A stretch of DNA of 64,000 nt, taken from NCBI RefSeq assembly GCF_014236795.1, contig NZ_CP049017.1:164001-228000 (forward strand), given 5' to 3'. A model generated the notes under the pieces. It worked only from the letters and a program-made list of their open reading frames with translations, searched no databases and had not been told where the DNA came from. Below are positions 60,035 through 64,000 of this stretch, piece after piece (the stretch's first letter is position 1; every line of letters starts with the position of its first letter). This DNA is from Xanthomonas theicola (lineage in GTDB: Bacteria; Pseudomonadota; Gammaproteobacteria; Xanthomonadales; Xanthomonadaceae). The translations under genes were made by a program, and so were the position numbers.

Positions 60035-61197
60035 GGATAGTCTGATCAACGCGGTCGGAGGATGAGGCAAGCCATATCGACCACGCCCACGGCGCTCAGA
60101 CCCTCGGTTTTTCGCCGTTTCCGGCGCATTTCCGGGGTATTGCCCGGGTTACAGGCACACCCTCCCCACGACAGGCAGCAACTGCTTTCGCTTCAGCCAC
60201 AGGTTCGACAGCGCAAACAGCGTCAGCACCTGCGCGGTGTTCTTCGCCAAGCCGCGATAGCGCACCTTGACGTAGCCAAACTGGCGCTTGATCACCCGGA
60301 ACGGATGCTCCACCTTCGCCCTCAGGCTGGCCTTGGCGTGCTCCCAGCGCTGTGCCCACTTCAATTCGCGCTTGCTCTTGATCTGCTTCAGCTTCGAGGG
60401 CTTCTCCGCGATCAGATAGCGCAGCTTGCGCTTGCTCGCCATCTCCTCGCGCTTGGCCAGCCCGGTGTAGCCGCTGTCGCCGCATACCGTGTCTTCCTTG
60501 CCGTGCAGCAGCTTGTGCGCCTGGGTGATATCTGCGGCGTTGGCCGCCGTGCATTCCAAGTGGTGCACCAGCCCGGACTCATCGTCCACGCCGATGTGCG
60601 CTTTCATCCCGAAGTAGTACTGATTGCCCTTCTTGGTCTGGTGCATTTCCGGGTCGCGCTCGCCGTTCTTGTTCTTGGTCGAGCTGGGCGCGGCAATGAT
60701 CGTGGCGTCCACGATGGTGCCGCCGCGCAGGCTCTGGCCCTTGCGCGATAGGTGCGCGTTGACCCGGTTGAACAGCGTGCGCGCCAGATCGTGCGTCTCC
60801 AGCAACCGGCGGAAGTTGAGGATCGTGGTCTCGTCCGGCACCTCATCCAACCCGCCGATCCTGGCGAAACGGCGCATCGACGCCGTGTCGTACAAGGCTT
60901 CTTCCGCGCCCGGGTCGCTCAGTGCGTACCACTGCTGCAGAAAGTGGATGCGCAGCATTGTCTCCAGCGGGTACGGCTGACGGCCCGGATGGCCCGACTT
61001 CGGATAGTGCGGCGCGATCAGCGCCAGCAGGTCTTTCCACGGCACCACCTGATCCATCTCGGCCAGCAACCTTTCGCGCCGCGTCTGCTTGCGCTTGCCG
61101 TTGTACTCCGCGTCGCCGAAAGACAATTGCATCGTCGTTGTCCTGTTGGGCTTTGTACGATTGTCGCAGGATCAGAGGGAGTTGTTCAGACCATCCC
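60035..61197 (-). mobile_element. IS5-family element, tandem copy 1
   Basis: 1163 bp from GGATAGTCTGATCAACGC to CAGACCATCCC (ends imperfect inverted repeats), flanked by TAA on both sides (60032-60034, 61198-61200). Contains one intact transposase gene. Head-to-tail with copy 2, sharing the middle TAA. Confidence 0.88.
60149..61132 (-). CDS. IS5-family transposase (copy 1)
   Basis: A 327-residue DDE transposase: MQLSFGDAEYNGKRKQTRRE, LFLQQWYALSDPGAEEALYD-type N-terminal domain (HFLQQWYALSDPGAEEALYD), catalytic Asp in GTIVDATIIAAPSSTKN, second Asp in VCGDSGYTG, and Glu in KVEHPFRVIKRQFGYVKVRY. Full length and uninterrupted, so potentially active. Confidence 0.93.
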   Translation of the reverse strand: MQLSFGDAEYNGKRKQTRRERLLAEMDQVVPWKDLLALIAPHYPKSGHPGRQPYPLETMLRIHFLQQWYALSDPGAEEALYDTASMRRFARIGGLDEVPDETTILNFRRLLETHDLARTLFNRVNAHLSRKGQSLRGGTIVDATIIAAPSSTKNKNGERDPEMHQTKKGNQYYFGMKAHIGVDDESGLVHHLECTAANAADITQAHKLLHGKEDTVCGDSGYTGLAKREEMASKRKLRYLIAEKPSKLKQIKSKRELKWAQRWEHAKASLRAKVEHPFRVIKRQFGYVKVRYRGLAKNTAQVLTLFALSNLWLKRKQLLPVVGRVCL

Positions 61198-61200
61198 TAA

Positions 61201-62363
61201 GGATAGTCTGATCAACGCGGTCGGAGGATGAGGCAAGCCATATCGACCACGCCCACGGCGCTCAGACCCTCGGTTTTTCGCCGTTTCCGGCGCATTTCCG
61301 GGGTATTTCCCGGATTACAGGCACACCCTCCCCACGACAGGCAGCAACTGCTTTCGCTTCAGCCACAGGTTCGACAGCGCAAACAGCGTCAGCACTTGCG
61401 CCGTGTTCTTCGCCAGGCCGCGATAGCGCACCTTGACGTAGCCAAACTGGCGCTTGATCACCCGGAACGGATGCTCCACCTTCGCCCTCAGGCTGGCCTT
61501 GGCGTGCTCCCAGCGCTGTGCCCACTTCAATTCGCGCTTGCTCTTGATCTGCTTCAGCTTCGAGGGCTTCTCCGCGATCAGATAGCGCAGCTTGCGCTTG
61601 CTCGCCATCTCCTCGCGCTTGGCCAGCCCGGTGTAGCCGCTGTCGCCGCATACCGTGTCTTCCTTGCCGTGCAGCAGCTTGTGCGCCTGGGTGATATCTG
61701 CGGCGTTGGCCGCCGTGCATTCCAAGTGGTGCACCAGCCCGGACTCATCGTCCACGCCGATGTGCGCTTTCATCCCGAAGTAGTACTGATTGCCCTTCTT
61801 GGTCTGGTGCATTTCCGGGTCGCGCTCGCCGTTCTTGTTCTTGGTCGAGCTGGGCGCGGCAATGATCGTGGCGTCCACGATGGTGCCGCCGCGCAGGCTC
61901 TGGCCCTTGCGCGATAGGTGCGCGTTGACCCGGTTGAACAGCGTGCGCGCCAGATCGTGCGTCTCCAGCAACCGGCGGAAGTTGAGGATCGTGGTCTCGT
62001 CCGGCACCTCATCCAACCCGCCGATCCTGGCGAAACGGCGCATCGACGCCGTGTCGTACAAGGCTTCTTCCGCGCCCGGGTCGCTCAGTGCGTACCACTG
62101 CTGCAGAAAGTGGATGCGCAGCATTGTCTCCAGCGGGTACGGCTGACGGCCCGGATGGCCCGACTTCGGATAGTGCGGCGCGATCAGCGCCAGCAGGTCT
62201 TTCCACGGCACCACCTGATCCATCTCGGCCAGCAACCTTTCGCGCCGCGTCTGCTTGCGCTTGCCGTTGTACTCCGCGTCGCCGAAAGACAATTGCATCG
62301 TCGTTGTCCTGTTGGGCTTTGTACGATTGTCGCAGGATCAGAGGGAGTTGTTCAGACCATCCC
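61201..62363 (-). mobile_element. IS5-family element, tandem copy 2
   Basis: 1163 bp, nearly identical to copy 1; the differences I see cluster near the left end (for example GGTATTTCCCGGATTACAGG against GGTATTGCCCGGGTTACAGG). Flanked by TAA at 61198-61200 and 62364-62366. The right end lies inside the 3' part of the PH-like gene. Confidence 0.88.
61315..62298 (-). CDS. IS5-family transposase (copy 2)
   Basis: 327 residues with the same translated sequence as copy 1; intact DDE residues. The two genes differ at a few synonymous positions towards the C-terminus. Confidence 0.93.
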   Translation of the reverse strand: MQLSFGDAEYNGKRKQTRRERLLAEMDQVVPWKDLLALIAPHYPKSGHPGRQPYPLETMLRIHFLQQWYALSDPGAEEALYDTASMRRFARIGGLDEVPDETTILNFRRLLETHDLARTLFNRVNAHLSRKGQSLRGGTIVDATIIAAPSSTKNKNGERDPEMHQTKKGNQYYFGMKAHIGVDDESGLVHHLECTAANAADITQAHKLLHGKEDTVCGDSGYTGLAKREEMASKRKLRYLIAEKPSKLKQIKSKRELKWAQRWEHAKASLRAKVEHPFRVIKRQFGYVKVRYRGLAKNTAQVLTLFALSNLWLKRKQLLPVVGRVCL

Positions 62364-62765
62364 TAAGGCTCTTTGCGCGTCTCTGATGGCCTTGATAAAC
62401 CCTTGTTTGTCTTTCGGGGACACCAGAGTTCTCTTCTGGCCATGGTGTATTTCAAGGCGATCAAGAGAGAGGGCTGGGCTGGAAACTGGATTTGATGAGG
62501 GACTTATGTCACTAATCTGATCTGGCGGTATACGTTGCCTGATCGGGCCGCTGCGAACGATGAGGACTTCTGATTCAACGGTGTAGGCTGTGGAAAGCAG
62601 GAGCCAAGCGGGCAATACGGTACCTATAACAAAGACGGCTGCCGCAGTTAGCAAGCCTCCATTGGATCGCCCATGCGACGCAGCTATGACAGTTGCGAGA
62701 GAGGCAGCGATCACTACCAGCATGATGGCCGCTAACCACCAGTCGATCTTCGATCTAAACGTCAT
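62352..62765 (-). CDS. Small PH-domain-like (DUF1200/YyaB-type) membrane protein, 3' end supplied by the IS
   Basis: A 137-residue protein: MTFRSKIDWWLAAIMLVVIA and AVFVIGTVLPAWLLLS are two membrane helices, followed by a PH-like domain (YTVESEVLIVRSGPIRQRIP, ISDISPSSNPVSSPALSLDR, LVSPKDKQGFIKAI). The last residues (RALGMV) and the stop come from the end of IS copy 2, so the natural C-terminus has been replaced, probably by only a few residues. ATG 62765 overlaps the upstream stop by 1 nt (TGATG). Confidence 0.7.
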   Translation of the reverse strand: MTFRSKIDWWLAAIMLVVIAASLATVIAASHGRSNGGLLTAAAVFVIGTVLPAWLLLSTAYTVESEVLIVRSGPIRQRIPPDQISDISPSSNPVSSPALSLDRLEIHHGQKRTLVSPKDKQGFIKAIRDAQRALGMV

Positions 62766-63853
62766 CACTTGCTCCGGCTCTCACTCTGAGGTGCTAGTCC
62801 AGAGACCCTGAGTGAATAGGCCTGAACCGCGGATATGGCTGTTCTGAGTTGGGTCTCGTCGAAACCGAAGAGGCCTGCACTGGCCATGGCGCGCATGAGT
62901 GCATCCACTTCACGTGAGATCAGGTCTCGATACACCTGTGTTTGAAGTTCTGAGTTACCAAGGATGGCTCCAAGCCGCAGCGCGCGCTGGCTGTTCCTAA
63001 CCAAGAGCGGATCAAGCCTTGTCATGCTTCCATTGAACGTACCTCCGCGGTCCTCAACTGGTTGTGGGAGTTGTGGCGAACTGCCAGAGGTGCTGACCTG
63101 AGTAAGAACGGCAGCTGCAGAAACGACCGCGACCATCAGATAGACCACTGCTGTAACCGCGGCGCCAGCTGTCACGGCTGCGACACAAACGGTCACAGTT
63201 GTGCAGAACATCGGTGTGACGCACCCGGAGGAGGTCAGATGGTAGAGCGCTGCCAAGTCATCTTCGGTCGGGGTGCCAGCCGTGTGGGTGATGAGCTCCA
63301 GAAGTGCCTGGTCCTGGGCCTTTTGCGTGACCAGTCCTTCTGATCGAAGAATCTTAGCAATTTCATCGTAGTTCCCTTGCAGCGCAGTCGCGATTCGGTT
63401 GGTCAGCACCGACGTGTCGGGCTGCTCGAAGAGCCCCGCTGCCTTAAAGAGTTTGATTGAGCCATCCCAGTCTGAATTCTCTAACGTCAGCCGAACAGCT
63501 GGGTCGCTTGCGCAGGCGAGCATCCTCGTGACTTCGCTATTGAGTATCCTGTCAGAGCCGTCGAGCCCATGGGATCGAAGGAATTTCTCTGGGGACGCAC
63601 GGAACCGGGTCGACTCTTCGCTAGAGGTCAATACGCGATCAACGACTTGCGCGACTCGCGCCAACTCCGCCCACGAATCAGCTGGAAGGCCAGTCTGCGA
63701 CAGCGGAAGCATGAACCTCGCTGTCGCTTGGCCCCCGTCGGCCTGAACGCTTAGCGGGGTTCCATAGAGCCTTTCAGAGCTGGCGCCTCTAGCGGTAGCT
63801 GTGGCGGCTGCTGGGGCGACCAGGGCAGCCTGTATGAATTTCCTTCTCTTCAT
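62765..63853 (-). CDS. Unrecognised 362-residue protein with signal-like N-terminus and Cys-rich hydrophobic segment
   Basis: The N-terminus MKRRKFIQAALVAPAAATAT resembles a Tat or Sec signal. The first half is soluble and helical (ELARVAQVVDRVLTSSEEST, FRASPEKFLRSHGLDGSDRI, RLTLENSDWDGSIKLFKAAG, NYDEIAKILRSEGLVTQKAQ). Near residue 220 is GCVTPMFCTTVTVCVAAVTA followed by a long Ala/Val membrane-like segment, then a soluble C-terminus (ALRLGAILGNSELQTQVYRD, ALMRAMASAGLFGFDETQLR). I do not recognise the family. FRASPEKFLRSHGLD looks superficially like leader segments of NHLP/Nif11 peptides, but the protein is far larger. It sits between IS copies of opposite orientation. Confidence 0.65.
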   Translation of the reverse strand: MKRRKFIQAALVAPAAATATARGASSERLYGTPLSVQADGGQATARFMLPLSQTGLPADSWAELARVAQVVDRVLTSSEESTRFRASPEKFLRSHGLDGSDRILNSEVTRMLACASDPAVRLTLENSDWDGSIKLFKAAGLFEQPDTSVLTNRIATALQGNYDEIAKILRSEGLVTQKAQDQALLELITHTAGTPTEDDLAALYHLTSSGCVTPMFCTTVTVCVAAVTAGAAVTAVVYLMVAVVSAAAVLTQVSTSGSSPQLPQPVEDRGGTFNGSMTRLDPLLVRNSQRALRLGAILGNSELQTQVYRDLISREVDALMRAMASAGLFGFDETQLRTAISAVQAYSLRVSGLAPQSESRSK

Positions 63854-63908
63854 GTGATCTCTTCTTCCTTGTTTAGAATGGGTGAACTTTTTTTGCTCGA
63901 AACTTCTA

Positions 63909-64000
63909 GGGATGGTCTGAACAACTCCCTCTGATCCTGCGACAATCGTACAAAGCCCAACAGGACAACGACGATGCAATTGTCTTTCGGCGACGCGGAG
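63909..64000 (+). mobile_element. IS5-family element, third copy, inverted, cut by window edge
   Basis: GGGATGGTCTGAACAACTCC at 63909 equals the right end of copies 1 and 2 in the opposite orientation, preceded by CTA. The transposase ATG at 63974 starts MQLSFGDAE in the plus direction and runs off the window. Confidence 0.9.

Overview
The window is a high-GC (mostly 65-70 %) chromosomal segment from a gammaproteobacterium, almost certainly a Xanthomonas or close Xanthomonadaceae relative. The calls come from reading the translated sequence by eye; no database search was run. The lineage is suggested by the uvrA / rplU-rpmA-obgE / rpsT / murJ block, minCDE beside a GNAT gene, an angiotensin-converting-enzyme-like M2 peptidase, a bacterial neprosin, a pathogenicity-like DUF2007 protein, an ISXo5-type (IS1595) remnant, and the dispersed GTAGGAGCG...-type and GGGATTGGGGA-type repeats common in xanthomonads. 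The species cannot be fixed from the sequence.

Layout. 0-7 kb: a two-partner secretion pair (tpsB then tpsA, minus strand, tpsA running off the left edge) divergent from a LuxR-type response regulator and a hybrid histidine kinase. 7-16.7 kb: IS1595 remnant, M2 peptidase lipoprotein, an eptA-PAP2 envelope-modification pair divergent from an OmpR-type two-component system (ColRS-like), then a neprosin-family protease. 16.8-19.3 kb: minE, minD, minC and a GNAT gene. 19.4-21.7 kb: a small secreted Cys-containing peptide, then a NarL-type sensor kinase and regulator. 21.7-28.1 kb: housekeeping genes (SRPBCC/GyrI-like protein, DUF423, AlkA-like glycosylase, M15 peptidase) mixed with broken genes and repeats. 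28.1-33.4 kb: a complete fossil TniA/TniB-type transposon with inverted ends and a 5-bp target duplication (CAGCA), carrying a BBE-type flavo-oxidoreductase and a broken LytTR regulator. 33.4-35.2 kb: a frameshifted Rieske oxygenase with a NeuD-like acyltransferase. 35.5-39.5 kb: purT, a graveyard of effector/partner-like fragments, and an endonuclease/exonuclease/phosphatase lipoprotein. 39.6-46.1 kb: a minus-strand biosynthetic operon (sulfotransferase, MFS exporter, stand-alone condensation-type acyltransferase, GMC oxidoreductase, class III aminotransferase) in which every gene but the exporter carries a frameshift or stop. 46-59.5 kb: EF-hand protein (broken), bpt, DUF2007 protein, tesB, enoyl-CoA hydratase, PCu(A)C-like protein, a dead IS5-family copy, thioesterase, uvrA, rplU-rpmA-obgE, rpsT, murJ. 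59.6-64 kb: an internally deleted IS5-type relic, two almost identical tandem IS5-family copies, a two-gene accessory module, and the start of a third copy in the opposite orientation.

Functional picture. The core blocks (cell division placement, ribosome/Obg, peptidoglycan flippase, DNA repair) are intact. Lesions concentrate in accessory genes: the sulfotransferase-to-aminotransferase operon and the Rieske/acyltransferase pair look like remains of specialised metabolism that is being lost, and insertion elements lie nearby. Envelope themes recur: lipid A phosphoethanolamine addition with a PAP2 phosphatase next to a two-component system, TPS adhesin secretion, and periplasmic peptidases.
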